64,000 nucleotides of DNA from Caulobacter sp. UNC358MFTsu5.1. GTDB taxonomy: Bacteria; Pseudomonadota; Alphaproteobacteria; Caulobacterales; Caulobacteraceae. The stretch lies in NCBI RefSeq assembly GCF_000712075.1, contig NZ_JONW01000006.1, positions 558,001 to 622,000 on the forward strand, read 5' to 3'. Of the stretch, positions 1 through 9,192 are shown in pieces. How positions within the stretch are numbered: position 1 is the stretch's first letter; each line of letters opens with the position of its first letter. The notes below the pieces were generated by a model. The model was not told where the DNA came from. It saw only the letters and a program-made list of their open reading frames with translations, and ran no database searches. Made by a program: the position numbers and the translations under genes.

Positions 1-144
1 CCGGGCCCGGCGGACGTCCAGTTCCTGAAGCGCCACCACGTCGGCGTTTTCCGCAGCGATGACCTCGGCCACACGCTCGACGTCGAGCCTGCGATCCGTG
101 CCCACGCAACGGTGGACATTGTAGGTCATGAGACGAAGCTTCAT
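1..144 (-). CDS. Endonuclease/exonuclease/phosphatase-fold protein, 5' part only
   Basis: The minus strand reads an ATG at 144 followed by [19 protein letters not shown] and then an AAENADVVALQELD stretch. The TYNVH and VALQELD motifs are the metal-binding strands typical of the exonuclease III/EEP superfamily. Only about 48 residues are in the window; the C-terminus lies beyond position 1. Its ATG overlaps the metW stop (ATGA), so it is probably translated from the metX-metW transcript. Substrate cannot be told: the fold covers phosphodiesterases as well as nucleases. Confidence 0.75.
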   Translation of the reverse strand, partial: MKLRLMTYNVHRCVGTDRRLDVERVAEVIAAENADVVALQELDVRRAR

Positions 145-803
145 CCGTCGAAGAGATCGCCTGAGGGAGCTGGAGGTTCCGTCGGGGAGCCGGCGGGCGC
201 GGGATTGCGGCTGAGCATGAACAGGCAGGTCTCGGCCCGCCAGTTCTCGATGGCCTTGGTCGGGTCGATCTGGCGGGCAGGGCCGGCGCCGGCGAAGGCG
301 GCGCAGGAGTCGATGCGCACGTCCAGGTCCTCGGTCAGGGCCAGGAAGTCGGCCAGGGTGCACAGGTGGATGTTGGGCGTGGCCCACCAGGGCAGGGGCA
401 GGGCCTCGGTCTCGGGCATCCGCCCGCGATGCAGCAGCGACCAGCGCACGCGCCAGTGGCCGAAGTTCGGGAACGACACCACGGCCCGGTCGGCGATGCG
501 CAGCAGCTCGTCCAGCACGTGGCGCGGCTGGCGCGTGGCCTGCAGGGTCTGGGACAGGATCGCGTAGTCGAAGGTGCGGTCGGGGAAGTGGTCCAGGTCC
601 TGGTCGGCGTCGCCCTGCACCACCGACAGGCCGCGCGACATGCAGGCCGCCACGCCCTCGGCGCTGATCTCCAGTCCCCGGCCGTCGACCTGCTTCTCGT
701 GGGTCAGCAGGTCCAGCAGCACGCCCTCGCCGCAGCCGACGTCCAGCACGCGCGAACCCGGACGGACCAGGCGCAGGATTTCCCTGAAGTCCTGGCGGAT
801 CAT
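141..803 (-). CDS. metW: Methionine biosynthesis protein MetW (SAM-dependent methyltransferase fold)
   Basis: 220 residues starting [10 protein letters not shown]. The SAM-binding loop VLDVGCGEG lies near residues 19-27, followed by the MetW-type DGRGLEIS motif and SFPNFGHW. MetW proteins pair with MetX; the family is thought to support the homoserine acyltransferase, and the exact reaction is unsettled. Its ATG overlaps the metX stop (ATGA), and its own stop overlaps the next gene, so the three form one translationally coupled operon. The open frame continues far upstream inside metX, but the start at 803 is fixed by this overlap and by homology. Confidence 0.93.
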   Translation of the reverse strand: MIRQDFREILRLVRPGSRVLDVGCGEGVLLDLLTHEKQVDGRGLEISAEGVAACMSRGLSVVQGDADQDLDHFPDRTFDYAILSQTLQATRQPRHVLDELLRIADRAVVSFPNFGHWRVRWSLLHRGRMPETEALPLPWWATPNIHLCTLADFLALTEDLDVRIDSCAAFAGAGPARQIDPTKAIENWRAETCLFMLSRNPAPAGSPTEPPAPSGDLFDG

Positions 804-1957
804 TTCGCCAACCCCCGCTCGCGTTCCACCGAACTCAGGAAACCCTGCAGCGCCGAGTCCATCACCGGCTCGTCCAGCAGGAAGGCGTCGTGGCCCTTGT
901 CGCTCTCGATCTCGACGAAGGCCGCGCGGCAGCCGGCGGCGGTCAGGGCGCGGACGATGTGGCGGTTCTCGGCGGTCGGGTACAGCCAGTCGCTGGTGAA
1001 GCTGAGCACGCAGAAGCGCACGTGGCGCGCCCCGGCGAAGGCCTGGGCCAGCACCCCGCCATGGCCGGCGGCCAGGTCGAAATAGTCCATGGCCCGGGTG
1101 ATGTAGAGGTAGGAGTTGGCGTCGAAGCGGTCGACGAAGCTGGCGCCCTGGTGGCGCAGGTAGCTCTCCACCTGGAAGTCGGCGTCGAAGCCCCACGACA
1201 GGCCGTCGCGCTGCAGCTCGCGGCCGAACTTCCGCTGCAGGGCGGGCTCGGACAGGTAGGTGATGTGGGCGGCCATGCGGGCGACGGCCAGGCCCTTTTC
1301 CGGGCGCGACTTGCCCTGGGCGTAGGCGCCGTTCTTCCAGTCGGGGTCGGCCATGATCGCCTGGCGGCCCACCTCGTGGAAGGCGATGTTCTGGGCCGAG
1401 TGGCGCGAGGCCGAGGCCACGATCACGGCGCTGAACAGCTTGTCGGGATAGTCGGCCGCCCACTGCTGGACCTGCATGCCGCCCATCGAGCCGCCGATCA
1501 CCGCCAGCAGGGTCTCCACGCCCAGGGCCTCGATCAGCATGGCCTGGGCCCGGACCATGTCGGCGATGGTGATCACCGGGAAGCTGAGGCCGTAGGGCTG
1601 GCCGGTGGCCGGATTGATCGAGGCCGGGCCGGTCGAGCCTCCGCAGCCGCCGATCACGTTGGAGCAGATGACGAAGTGCCGGGCCGGGTCCACCGGCTTG
1701 CCGGGGCCGACCAGCCGGGTCCACCAGCCGGGCTTGCCGCTGGTCGGATGGACGCCGGCCACGTGCTGGTCCAGGCTCAGGGCGTGGCAGATGAGGACGG
1801 CGTTGGTCCCGTCCTCGTTCAGCGTGCCCCACGTGCGGTAGGCGATTTCCAGGTTTTCCAGCTTGCCGCCGGAGTCCAGCAGCAGGGGGCTATGGGCCGG
1901 GAACCGCCAGGTTCCGCCCTCCGACAGCACCTGTCCCGCGAAGTCGAGTTCAGCCAT
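800..1957 (-). CDS. metX: Homoserine O-acyltransferase MetX
   Basis: 385-residue alpha/beta hydrolase. It activates homoserine by acylation in methionine biosynthesis in the cytoplasm. The nucleophile elbow is GGSMGGMQ (Ser near residue 145), and the Asp/His end of the triad fits [13 protein letters not shown] near the C-terminus. Length and the opening strand [19 protein letters not shown] are typical. It is first gene of metX-metW-EEP. Whether it uses acetyl-CoA or succinyl-CoA cannot be told by eye; MetX partnered with MetW in proteobacteria is often the succinyl form. Confidence 0.95.
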   Translation of the reverse strand: MAELDFAGQVLSEGGTWRFPAHSPLLLDSGGKLENLEIAYRTWGTLNEDGTNAVLICHALSLDQHVAGVHPTSGKPGWWTRLVGPGKPVDPARHFVICSNVIGGCGGSTGPASINPATGQPYGLSFPVITIADMVRAQAMLIEALGVETLLAVIGGSMGGMQVQQWAADYPDKLFSAVIVASASRHSAQNIAFHEVGRQAIMADPDWKNGAYAQGKSRPEKGLAVARMAAHITYLSEPALQRKFGRELQRDGLSWGFDADFQVESYLRHQGASFVDRFDANSYLYITRAMDYFDLAAGHGGVLAQAFAGARHVRFCVLSFTSDWLYPTAENRHIVRALTAAGCRAAFVEIESDKGHDAFLLDEPVMDSALQGFLSSVERERGLAK

Positions 1958-2082
1958 GTCGCCTTAGGACCGCTTGGCGCCCCCCCTGTCAACCGTGGGC
2001 TTCGTCAACCATGGCCTTCGTCAAGCGCGGCCTTCGCCAACCGCGCGCTTCCGGAGCGCCCCGGCGAAGGCTATGGAGGATC

Positions 2083-2595
2083 ATGGACCGACTGATCCTC
2101 ATGCGCCACGGCAAGGCCGAACCGCACGCCGCCTCGGGCGGTGACTTCGAACGCGCCCTGGCGCCGCGCGGCCAGAACGACTCGGCCCTGATGGGCAAGG
2201 TCCTGGCCAAGGCCGGCCTGTCGCCGGACCTGGCCCTTGTCTCCTCGGCCCGCCGCACGCGCGAGACCTGGGAGGCGGCCGCCCCGGCCTTCCCCGACGC
2301 CCGATCCGAGCTGCGCCGCGACCTCTACCACGCCGAGGCCCAGGACGTGCTGGCGGCGATTCGCGAGGAGGCGCCCGACGGCGGGACGGTGATGGTGGTC
2401 GGCCACAATCCCGGCCTGCACGAGCTGGCCCTGCGCCTGGCCATGGGCGGCCCGGCCGACCCCGCCAAGCTGGCCCAGCTGCGCGGCAAGTTCCCGACCG
2501 CCACCGTCGCGGTCTTTTCGATCGCCCCCGATGGAGCCCCGACCTTGAGCCACCTGTTCTATGCTTCGGAAAACGGCGGACACGGCGGCGAATGA
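2083..2595 (+). CDS. SixA-like histidine phosphatase
   Basis: 170-residue histidine phosphatase superfamily protein. The phospho-acceptor motif LMRHGKAE sits at residues 6-13 and the second catalytic histidine in VVGHNPGLHE. SixA proteins remove phosphate from histidine on phosphotransfer proteins, though targets vary. The start at 2083 is chosen because GGAGGA lies just upstream at 2075-2080; a longer frame from 2011 has no such site. The stop overlaps the DUF952 start (ATGA), so it opens a tight operon through 4743. Confidence 0.88.
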   Translation: MDRLILMRHGKAEPHAASGGDFERALAPRGQNDSALMGKVLAKAGLSPDLALVSSARRTRETWEAAAPAFPDARSELRRDLYHAEAQDVLAAIREEAPDGGTVMVVGHNPGLHELALRLAMGGPADPAKLAQLRGKFPTATVAVFSIAPDGAPTLSHLFYASENGGHGGE

Positions 2596-2936
2596 GCAAG
2601 ATCTACAAGATCCTCCCGAAGGCCGAATGGGACGCGGCCCGCGCCTCGGGGACCTTCGGCGGCTCGGCGGTCGACCTGGCCGACGGTTTCATCCACTTCT
2701 CCGGCCACGACACCGCCCAGAAGACGGCCGAGCTCTATTTCAAGGGCCAGGACGGCCTGATGCTGCTGACCGTCGAGGCCGACGACCTGGGCGAGGCCCT
2801 GAAGTGGGAGGCCTCGCGCGGCGGGGCCCTGTTCCCGCACCTGTTCCGCGACCTGAAGGCGGACGAGGTGATCGCGGAGCGGGCCTTGGCGCTGGACGCC
2901 GACGGCGTGCCGATCCTGGGCGAGCTGCCCGCATGA
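2592..2936 (+). CDS. DUF952 family protein
   Basis: 114 residues, beginning MSKIYKILPKAEWDAA with the conserved DGFIHFSGHD segment and the GGALFPHLF motif of DUF952. This small conserved cytoplasmic family has a fold related to ADP-ribosyltransferases, but no proven role that I know of. It overlaps its neighbours by 4 bases at both ends and therefore shares the operon with the SixA-like phosphatase and pyrD. Function should be left open. Confidence 0.9.
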   Translation: MSKIYKILPKAEWDAARASGTFGGSAVDLADGFIHFSGHDTAQKTAELYFKGQDGLMLLTVEADDLGEALKWEASRGGALFPHLFRDLKADEVIAERALALDADGVPILGELPA

Positions 2937-4009
2937 GCCTTCACGACATCGCCGCCCGCGCCCTGCACGCGCTGGACCCCGAGGACGCTCACGGCTGGGC
3001 GATCAAGGGGCTGAAGATGGGCCTGGGCCCGCGCCAGCACGACGTCGACGACCCGATCCTGGCCTGCACGATCGCGCACCTGCCGCTGTCCAACTGCGTG
3101 GGCCTGGCCGCCGGCTTCGACAAGAACGCCGAGGTCCCCGCCGCCATGTCCCGGGCCGGCTTCGGCTTCGTGGAGTGCGGCACGGTCACGCCCCTGGCCC
3201 AGGAGGGCAATCCGCGCCCGCGCCTGTTCCGCCTGACGCGGGACCAGGCGGTGATCAACCGCATGGGCTTCAACAACGAGGGACTGGAGCCGTTCGCCGA
3301 GCGGCTGTCGGCCCTCAAGGCCCGCGGCGCCGCCGGAGGCCGCCCGCCCGTCGTCGGCGCCAATATCGGGGCCAACAAGGACGCGACCGACCGCATCGCC
3401 GACTATGTGACCGGCCTGACGCGGCTGTGGGGCCTGTCGGACTATTTCACCGTCAACATCTCCTCGCCCAACACGCCCGGCCTGCGCGCGCTGCAGACCA
3501 AGGCGGCGCTGGAGGAGCTTCTGGGCCGCATCGCCGAGGCGCGGGGCCTGCTGAAGGCGGCCGGCACGGTCGACTATCCGATCTTCCTGAAGGTCGCGCC
3601 CGACCTGGCCGACGACGAGGTCGAGGCCATCGTCGAGACCGCCACGGCGAACGGCCTGAACGGGATCATCGTCAGCAACACCACCATCGCCCGGCCCGAC
3701 CATCTGGCCTCGCCCGAGAAAGGCGAGAGCGGCGGCCTGTCCGGCAAGCCGCTGCTGACCGCCTCGACCGCCGTGCTGTCCTGCTTCCACGCGGTCAACA
3801 CCGGCCATCTGGCGCTGATCGGCGCGGGCGGGATCGCCAGCGGCGCCGACGCCCTGGCCAAGATCAAGGCGGGCGCCTGCGCCGTGCAGCTCTATTCGGC
3901 CCTGGTCTACGGCGGTCCGGGCCTGGTGCAGCGGATCAAGGCCGACCTGGCCGCCCGCCTGCGCGCCGAGGGCTTCGCCTCGGTGACCGACGCGGTCGGC
4001 GCCGGATGA
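2933..4009 (+). CDS. pyrD: Dihydroorotate dehydrogenase, class 2 (quinone-dependent)
   Basis: 358 residues. It oxidises dihydroorotate to orotate at the inner membrane in pyrimidine synthesis, passing electrons to quinone. Signatures are AAGFDKNAE (FMN site), GFVECGTVTP, NISSPNTPGLR with the class-2 catalytic serine, and the C-terminal IGAGGIASGADA phosphate-binding loop. The N-terminal extension (residues 1-50) is the class-2 membrane-associated part. The start at 2933 overlaps the DUF952 stop; longer frames in the same phase begin inside the upstream gene. Confidence 0.97.
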   Translation: MSLHDIAARALHALDPEDAHGWAIKGLKMGLGPRQHDVDDPILACTIAHLPLSNCVGLAAGFDKNAEVPAAMSRAGFGFVECGTVTPLAQEGNPRPRLFRLTRDQAVINRMGFNNEGLEPFAERLSALKARGAAGGRPPVVGANIGANKDATDRIADYVTGLTRLWGLSDYFTVNISSPNTPGLRALQTKAALEELLGRIAEARGLLKAAGTVDYPIFLKVAPDLADDEVEAIVETATANGLNGIIVSNTTIARPDHLASPEKGESGGLSGKPLLTASTAVLSCFHAVNTGHLALIGAGGIASGADALAKIKAGACAVQLYSALVYGGPGLVQRIKADLAARLRAEGFASVTDAVGAG

Positions 4010-4743
4010 CGCCCGACGCCACCCTGGCCTGGCTGCGCCGGTTCGGGCCCCTGGGCGCCCTTCTGATCCTGCTGGTCGTCGCCCTGGCCAGCGGCCTGGC
4101 GGGCAAGCTGGACCTGGCCACCCTGCAGGCCCACGGCCAGGCCCTGCAGACCTACGCCGCGGCCAACCCGCTCAAGGCGGCGGCGATCTATGTCGTGATC
4201 TATGTGGCCACGGTCTCCGTTTCGCTGCCGGGCGCCCTGATCCTGTCGCTGACCGGCGGCTTCCTGTTCGGCCCGATCGGCGGCGGCTTCGCGGCGGTGA
4301 CCGGCGCGACCGGCGGCTCGACCGTGGTCTATCTGGTCTGCCGCACGGCCTTCGGCGACTTCCTGCGCCGCAAGCCCGGCGCCCTGCTTGTCCGGATCGA
4401 AGAGGGCTTCAAGGCCGACGCCTTCTCGTACCTGCTGACCCTGCGCCTGATCCCGGCCTTCCCGCTGCTGCTGGTCAATGTCGCCTCGGGCCTGATGAAC
4501 ATCCCGGTGCGGACCTATCTGCTGGCCTCGTTCCTGGGGATGGTGCCCAGCTCGTTCGTCTATGCCGGCATCGGCGCGGGCCTGGGCCACATCTTCGCCA
4601 GCGGCGAGCCGGTGACGATGCACACCCTGTTCTCGCCGCGCATCTATCTGCCGATCATGGCGATGGGCGCCCTGGCCCTCCTGCCGCCGCTATGGCGCTA
4701 TTGGCGACGCCGACGCGTTGCCGAAGCCCCAGACCTGAAGTAA
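4006..4743 (+). CDS. TVP38/TMEM64 (DedA-like) membrane protein
   Basis: 245 residues with several membrane segments: residues 14-30 (LLILLVVALASGL), about 55-95, 150-170 and 210-228. The family motif region GGFLFGPIGGGFAAVTGATGGS and the FxxRLIPxFPxxLVNxxSGL pattern (residues 145-170) identify the SNARE-associated/DedA-like superfamily. Members act in lipid transport or membrane homeostasis; the substrate is unknown here. It overlaps the pyrD stop by 4 bases and is followed 9 bases later by a sensor kinase. Confidence 0.88.
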   Translation: MTPDATLAWLRRFGPLGALLILLVVALASGLAGKLDLATLQAHGQALQTYAAANPLKAAAIYVVIYVATVSVSLPGALILSLTGGFLFGPIGGGFAAVTGATGGSTVVYLVCRTAFGDFLRRKPGALLVRIEEGFKADAFSYLLTLRLIPAFPLLLVNVASGLMNIPVRTYLLASFLGMVPSSFVYAGIGAGLGHIFASGEPVTMHTLFSPRIYLPIMAMGALALLPPLWRYWRRRRVAEAPDLK

Positions 4744-4752
4744 CCCAGACAG

Positions 4753-6267
4753 ATGACCGAGCCGGTCACGCCGTCCGTTCCGGAAAAAGCCAAGCCAGGG
4801 CGTCGCTTCCCGTGGCCCGGCGGCCTGTCGGCGCGCCTGCTGCTGCTGACCGCCCTGTTCGTGGCGATCGCCGGCGCGGTCATCCTGCCCCCGGCCATGG
4901 CCTATCTGGAAGAGCAGTGGCTGCTGGACCGCGTGCGGGCCGCCGAACTGGCCTCGACCATCGCCGACGCCGACCCCGAGCGGCGGGTGACCGACCGGGT
5001 GTCGCAGCAACTGCTCGACCAGGCCGGTGTGGTGATCGTGGCGCTCGAGGTCGACGGCGCCCGGCGCCTGGTCCTGCCCACCGAACCGCGCGGCCTGAAG
5101 ATCACCACGCCCTATCTGGTCGACCTGCGCCGCCAGAACCCGGGCTCGTGGCTGGCCGCGCCGTTCTTCACCCTGAAGAGCAAGCCCGGCAGCATGGTGC
5201 GGGTCATGGCCGAGCCCCGCTTCCGCCAGGAGGCCGAGTTCGTCGAGATCGTCCTGCCCGACGCCCAGCTGAAGGCCGAGCTGATCGCCAATCTGGGCCG
5301 GCTGGCCGGGGTGACGGTCTTCGTCGCCGCCCTGGCCGGCGGGCTGATCTACCTGTCGCTGAACTTCCTGCTGGTGCGGCCCATGCAGCGCATCACCCAG
5401 GCCATGGAGCGGTTCCGCGCCGACCCCGAGGATCCCGCCGCCCGGGTGGTGGTCTCTCGCCGCCGCGACGAGATCGGCCGCGCCGAGCGCGAGCTGGACA
5501 TGATGCAGACCGACCTCCTGACCGCCCTGCAGGCCAAGGCCCGCCTGGCGGCCCTGGGCGAGGCGGTGGCCAAGATCAACCACGACCTGCGCAACATGCT
5601 GACCAGCGCCCAGATGGCCTCGGACCGCCTGGCCGCCCTGGGCGATCCCAAGGTGGCCCAGGCCCTGCCGCGTCTGGAGCGGGCCCTGGACCGCGCCATC
5701 ACCCTGGCCAGCGACGTCATGGCCTACGGCAAGTCCAAGGAGCCGGCCCCGGCCCTGCGCACCACGCCCCTGCGCGCCGCCCTCGACATGGCCGCCGAGG
5801 ATTCCGGCCTGCAGCCCTCGGGCGTGGCCCTGGAGACGGTGATCGACAGCCGCGAGCAGGTGATCGCCGACCCCGACCAGCTGCACCGCATCCTCACCAA
5901 CCTGCTGCGCAACGCCCGCGAGGCCATCGAGGGCGCGCCGGATCGCGGCGGCAAGGGCCGGGTGTTCGTCGAGCTGCGCCGGGCCGAGGGCATGAGCGTC
6001 CTGCGGCTGTCCGACGACGGTCCGGGCGTGCCGGAGAAGGCGCGCAACAACCTCTTCCAGCCGTTCGTGGGCTCGGTGCGCCGCGGCGGCACGGGCCTGG
6101 GCCTGGCCATCGCCCGCGAGCTGGCCCAGGGCCACGGCGGCGACCTGGCCCTGGTCGAGACCGGCCCGGGCGGCTCGGTGTTCGACCTGACCCTGGCGGG
6201 CACGCCCGACCCCCTGCCGGAAGCGCCGGCGGAAGAGGCCAAGCCGAAAGCGAAGTCGAAGCCTTGA
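4753..6267 (+). CDS. Membrane sensor histidine kinase (HAMP, HisKA, HATPase)
   Basis: 504 residues. A membrane segment near residues 25-50 (LLLLTALFVAIAGAVILPPA), a periplasmic region, and a second segment near 185-210 are followed by HAMP (RRRDEIGRAERELDMM). The H-box KINHDLRN holds the phosphorylated His near residue 277. N-box LTNLLRNAREAI, G1 DDGPGVP and G2 GGTGLGLAIA complete the ATPase domain. The tail is Lys/Ala/Pro rich. No response regulator is adjacent, so it is an orphan kinase in this window. Its signal is unknown. Confidence 0.92.
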   Translation: MTEPVTPSVPEKAKPGRRFPWPGGLSARLLLLTALFVAIAGAVILPPAMAYLEEQWLLDRVRAAELASTIADADPERRVTDRVSQQLLDQAGVVIVALEVDGARRLVLPTEPRGLKITTPYLVDLRRQNPGSWLAAPFFTLKSKPGSMVRVMAEPRFRQEAEFVEIVLPDAQLKAELIANLGRLAGVTVFVAALAGGLIYLSLNFLLVRPMQRITQAMERFRADPEDPAARVVVSRRRDEIGRAERELDMMQTDLLTALQAKARLAALGEAVAKINHDLRNMLTSAQMASDRLAALGDPKVAQALPRLERALDRAITLASDVMAYGKSKEPAPALRTTPLRAALDMAAEDSGLQPSGVALETVIDSREQVIADPDQLHRILTNLLRNAREAIEGAPDRGGKGRVFVELRRAEGMSVLRLSDDGPGVPEKARNNLFQPFVGSVRRGGTGLGLAIARELAQGHGGDLALVETGPGGSVFDLTLAGTPDPLPEAPAEEAKPKAKSKP

Positions 6268-6439
6268 AACCCTCTCCCAAAGGGAGAGGGAGGGACCCAT
6301 GCGCAGCATGGGAGGGTGAGGGGTTAAGCGTCAGACGGCGTGCCGGCAGGACGTTCGCGAGAAGACGGCGAGGGTGTAACCCCTCACCCTCCCACCGCTG
6401 CGCGGCGGGCCCCGCCCTCTCCCTCCGGGAGAGGGTTTC
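6268..6439. repeat. Nested inverted-repeat intergenic element between convergent genes
   Basis: Two copies of a roughly 58-base unit lie head to head. A perfect 9-bp hairpin (CCCTCTCCC/GGGAGAGGG) occurs at 6270-6290 and again at 6415-6435. An outer perfect 17-bp inverted repeat pairs 6310-6326 with 6377-6393. The element fills the whole gap between the sensor kinase and ggt, so it can act as a bidirectional terminator. The repeated-unit architecture resembles REP/BIME-type dispersed repeats; other copies would be expected in the genome. Confidence 0.8.
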
Positions 6440-8179
6440 TTACAGCCCCTTCGCCACCCCTTCGCGGCGGGGATCGGCGCCGCCTTCCAGCACGCCGCCC
6501 GGCCGCACGATCACGCCGTGCAGGCCCGAGCCCTCGACCTGGCCCGTGCGGATCGCCACGCCGCGCGCCTGCAGAGCCGAGGTCATCTGCGGGCCGAACC
6601 GCTCGACGTCGGCCGAGAACATGTCCCCGCGCGCCACCAGGTTGGGCAGGTTGATGGCCTGCTGCATGGTCAGGCCCCAGTCGAACACCCCGACCATCGC
6701 CTTGAGGTTATAGGACAGGATCGCCGAGCCGCCCGGCGAGCCGACGGCGGCCAGGAACTTGCCGTCCTTGTCCAGCACCACGATGGGGACCATCGACGAG
6801 CGCGGGCGCTTGCCGCCGGCCACCGCGTTGGCCCCGGGGGCGCCGTCGCCGTCATGCGGGTCGAAGTTGAAGTCGGTCAGCTGGTTGTTGAGGAAGAAGC
6901 CGCCGACCATCCGGCCCGAGCCGAACACGCTCTCGACCGTGGTGGTCATCGACACCACGTTCCCCTGCGGATCGACGATGACCATGTGGGTGGTGCCGGC
7001 CGGCTCACGGGTGCTGTCGGGCCCGACGACGGGCGCGCCCTTGGGCAGGCCGAAGCTGGGCGCGGGGCCGGCGGTGTCGGTGATCAGCTTGGCGCGCTGC
7101 GCCACATAGGCCGGGTCCAGCAGGCCGTCGATCGGCACCTTCACGAACGAGGGGTCGCCGACGTAGCGGTCGCGGTCGGCGTACATCACCCGCTCGGCCT
7201 GGGCCAGCAGGGTCCAGGCCACGGGATCGGTCGGGCCGCGCTGGGCGATGTCTGTGTGGTCCAGCATCATCAGGGCCTGGATCACCGACACGCCGCTGGA
7301 CGACGGGTTGGGCACGCAGACGGTGTAGACCTTCCACGGCCGGCACAGGGCGTCGGCCGAGCGCGGCTTGTAGGCCTTCAGGTCCGCCAGGGTCATGCTG
7401 GAGGCCAGGTCGCCCTGGCGCAGCCGGTCGACGATTTTCTGGGCCAGCGGGCCCTCGTAGAGGGCGCTGGGGCCCTTGGCGGCCAGGTCGCGCAGGGTGG
7501 CGGCGTAGGCCGGGTTCTTCAGGGTGTCGCCGGCCTGGTAGAGCTGGCCGTTCGGCTTGGTGAAATAGGCGATCACGTCCGGCGCGGTGTTCTGCGGCAC
7601 GCGCTTGCTGTTGATCATGCCGGCCAGGCGCGGGCTGACGGTGAAGCCGCCGTCGGCCAGGCGTTCGGCGTCCTTGAACAGGCTGTTCCAGGCGGCCTTG
7701 CCGTGCTCCTTCTGGGCCTGGGCCAGCATGCCCACCGCGCCGGGCACGCCGGTCGAGCGGCCCGACAGCACCGCGGTCACGAAGTCCAGCGGCTTGCCGT
7801 CCGGGCCCATGAACAGCTGCGGCGTCGCCCCCTGGGGCGCCTTCTCGCGACCGTCATAGGCGGTCACCTTGCCGGTCTTGGCGTCGTAGAAGACCATGAA
7901 CGAGCCGCCGCCCAGGCCCGAGCTCTGCGGTTCTACCAGGCCCAGCACGGCCTGCACCGCCACGGCCGCGTCCACCGCCGTGCCGCCGTCGCGCAGCACC
8001 CGCAGGCCCGCCTCCACCGCCAGGGGATTGGCCGCCGCCACCATGCCGCTGGGCTTGTAGGCCGGGGCTTTCCCCGTTTCCGGGGCGGCGACCGCGCCTT
8101 CCGCGGGCGGCCGGGCCTCCGCCGAGAGGGGCGCGCAGCCGGCGATCAGGGCGAGGAGCAGCGGGGCGATCAGGCGCAT
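6440..8179 (-). CDS. ggt: Gamma-glutamyltransferase, lipoprotein-type export signal
   Basis: About 579 residues from MRLIAPLLLALIAGCAPL. The LIAGC lipobox suggests export and lipidation, so it would act at the periplasmic face. The enzyme cleaves gamma-glutamyl bonds of glutathione and related compounds. GTTHMVIVD holds the autoprocessing/catalytic threonine that splits the precursor into two subunits, and PRSSMVP and GSPGGSAIL are further family motifs. The start at 8179 is preferred over 8209 because it places the signal peptide at the N-terminus. Confidence 0.95.
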   Translation of the reverse strand: MRLIAPLLLALIAGCAPLSAEARPPAEGAVAAPETGKAPAYKPSGMVAAANPLAVEAGLRVLRDGGTAVDAAVAVQAVLGLVEPQSSGLGGGSFMVFYDAKTGKVTAYDGREKAPQGATPQLFMGPDGKPLDFVTAVLSGRSTGVPGAVGMLAQAQKEHGKAAWNSLFKDAERLADGGFTVSPRLAGMINSKRVPQNTAPDVIAYFTKPNGQLYQAGDTLKNPAYAATLRDLAAKGPSALYEGPLAQKIVDRLRQGDLASSMTLADLKAYKPRSADALCRPWKVYTVCVPNPSSSGVSVIQALMMLDHTDIAQRGPTDPVAWTLLAQAERVMYADRDRYVGDPSFVKVPIDGLLDPAYVAQRAKLITDTAGPAPSFGLPKGAPVVGPDSTREPAGTTHMVIVDPQGNVVSMTTTVESVFGSGRMVGGFFLNNQLTDFNFDPHDGDGAPGANAVAGGKRPRSSMVPIVVLDKDGKFLAAVGSPGGSAILSYNLKAMVGVFDWGLTMQQAINLPNLVARGDMFSADVERFGPQMTSALQARGVAIRTGQVEGSGLHGVIVRPGGVLEGGADPRREGVAKGL

Positions 8180-8407
8180 GGCGAACTTTCGTCGAAGGAC
8201 TCGGGGCACATGGCCCTGGTCATGGAACGGGGAGGGCGTGATCGCGATCCCCGCACGGCCAAGGTCGTTCCTCTCAAGAAGGGAGCGGAGCCTTGCGGGT
8301 CAAGGCCTGGAAGCCCTTCTCCACAAACTTCGCGCATTCTGCATCAAAAGGCGCTTGCGTCCCCGGATCGTCCGGGCTATCTCCCCCGCCTCGCCGAAAG
8401 GCAGTGC

Positions 8408-8484
8408 GCGCCCGTAGCTCAGCTGGATAGAGCATCAGACTACGAATCTGAGGGTCGGACGTTCGAATCGTTCCGGGCGCGCCA
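8408..8484 (+). tRNA. tRNA-Arg (anticodon ACG)
   Basis: 77 bases including encoded CCA. The acceptor arms GCGCCCG (8408-8414) and CGGGCGC (8474-8480) pair fully. The D-arm GCTCAGCTGGATAGAGC, an anticodon loop CTACGAA and the T-loop GTTCGAATC are present. Its 3' half faces the mobile element starting just downstream, a common arrangement for tyrosine-integrase attachment sites. Confidence 0.96.
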
Positions 8485-8772
8485 TTTTCTCCAAGAAAAT
8501 CAAACATTTAGCCTGATCGGCCCGGTCGCACCTGACTAGAGGTGCGCCTTAGTCAGGGTTCTAGTAAGGGGCCATGGAATAACGGCCGCTCAAGTTCGCC
8601 ATAGCCCCCACTCTTTCGCCATGGCTCCATTCACGCGTCAGGCCGTCGCGGCGCGATCCTGGAGGCGATCCAAGCTGATTCGCGTTGGTGGGCGTGCCCG
8701 CGCCGAGTCCATCGCCGAGGCGAGCCGACGCCCGCGCGCGGTGCGATTTCGCCGATCGCACCTGACCCTCGG
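8485..8772. other. Probable left end of the integrative element, non-coding
   Basis: No convincing gene. A hairpin TTTTCT/AGAAAA directly follows the tRNA (8485-8499). Two mutually exclusive stems share sequence: GCACCT/AGGTGC (8528-8545) and CCTGACTA/TAGTCAGG (8531-8557). An 8-bp perfect inverted repeat GGTGCGAT/ATCGCACC lies at 8740-8762. The 11-mer TCGCACCTGAC occurs at 8526-8536 and again at 8756-8766. This arrangement resembles arm sites for integrase/excisionase binding, but that is inference. Confidence 0.45.
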
Positions 8773-9162
8773 CTAGCGCCACCGCCCACGCTTTGCGAGG
8801 CGGGCCTGTTCTTCCTCCCCCGCGTAGAGGCCCTTGCTGTATCGGCGATACTCCGTGGCGAAGCCTGAACGGATCAAGGCCGCGTTGAGGTCGGGGCTTT
8901 CGCTGGACCAGCACTTGGCGACAATTCGGCCGTACCGATCCCGATCGACGGGACGGCAAGCCACTCGGCCCCGCGTCAGGCGGATGAGCTCGTCGCGGGC
9001 TTCGTAGGCGAAGGGCTCGGCCGGGGTTTGCCCCCGACGCACCTCGGGCGCATCGACGCCGAAAAGACGAATACGGTCAGGACCGCAGCGCAAGGTGTCG
9101 CCGTCATGAACGGTCGGGGCGGTGCAGGCGATGATCGCGGCGGCGACGAGCGAAGTGGGCAT
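8773..9162 (-). CDS. Thermonuclease-family (SNase-like) nuclease, exported
   Basis: 129 residues. An N-terminal hydrophobic stretch (SLVAAAIIACTAP) looks like a signal peptide. The SNase fold motifs are VHDGDTLRCG, IRLFGVDAPE and DRDRYGRIVA, which supply the Asp, Arg and Glu residues of the calcium-dependent active site. Such small SNases are frequent at the ends of conjugative elements. It lies 30 bases downstream of alkB and is probably the last gene of a four-gene minus-strand operon starting near 10488. Confidence 0.88.
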   Translation of the reverse strand: MPTSLVAAAIIACTAPTVHDGDTLRCGPDRIRLFGVDAPEVRRGQTPAEPFAYEARDELIRLTRGRVACRPVDRDRYGRIVAKCWSSESPDLNAALIRSGFATEYRRYSKGLYAGEEEQARLAKRGRWR

Positions 9163-9192
9163 GGGGCTCCATAGGTTGGTTCGCGTCGGGGC

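Noticed and set aside
141..1832. A 563-residue minus-strand frame that joins metX antisense-phase sequence to metW
   Set aside because: Only the last 220 residues are MetW; the upstream part is Arg/Pro-rich out-of-phase reading of metX.
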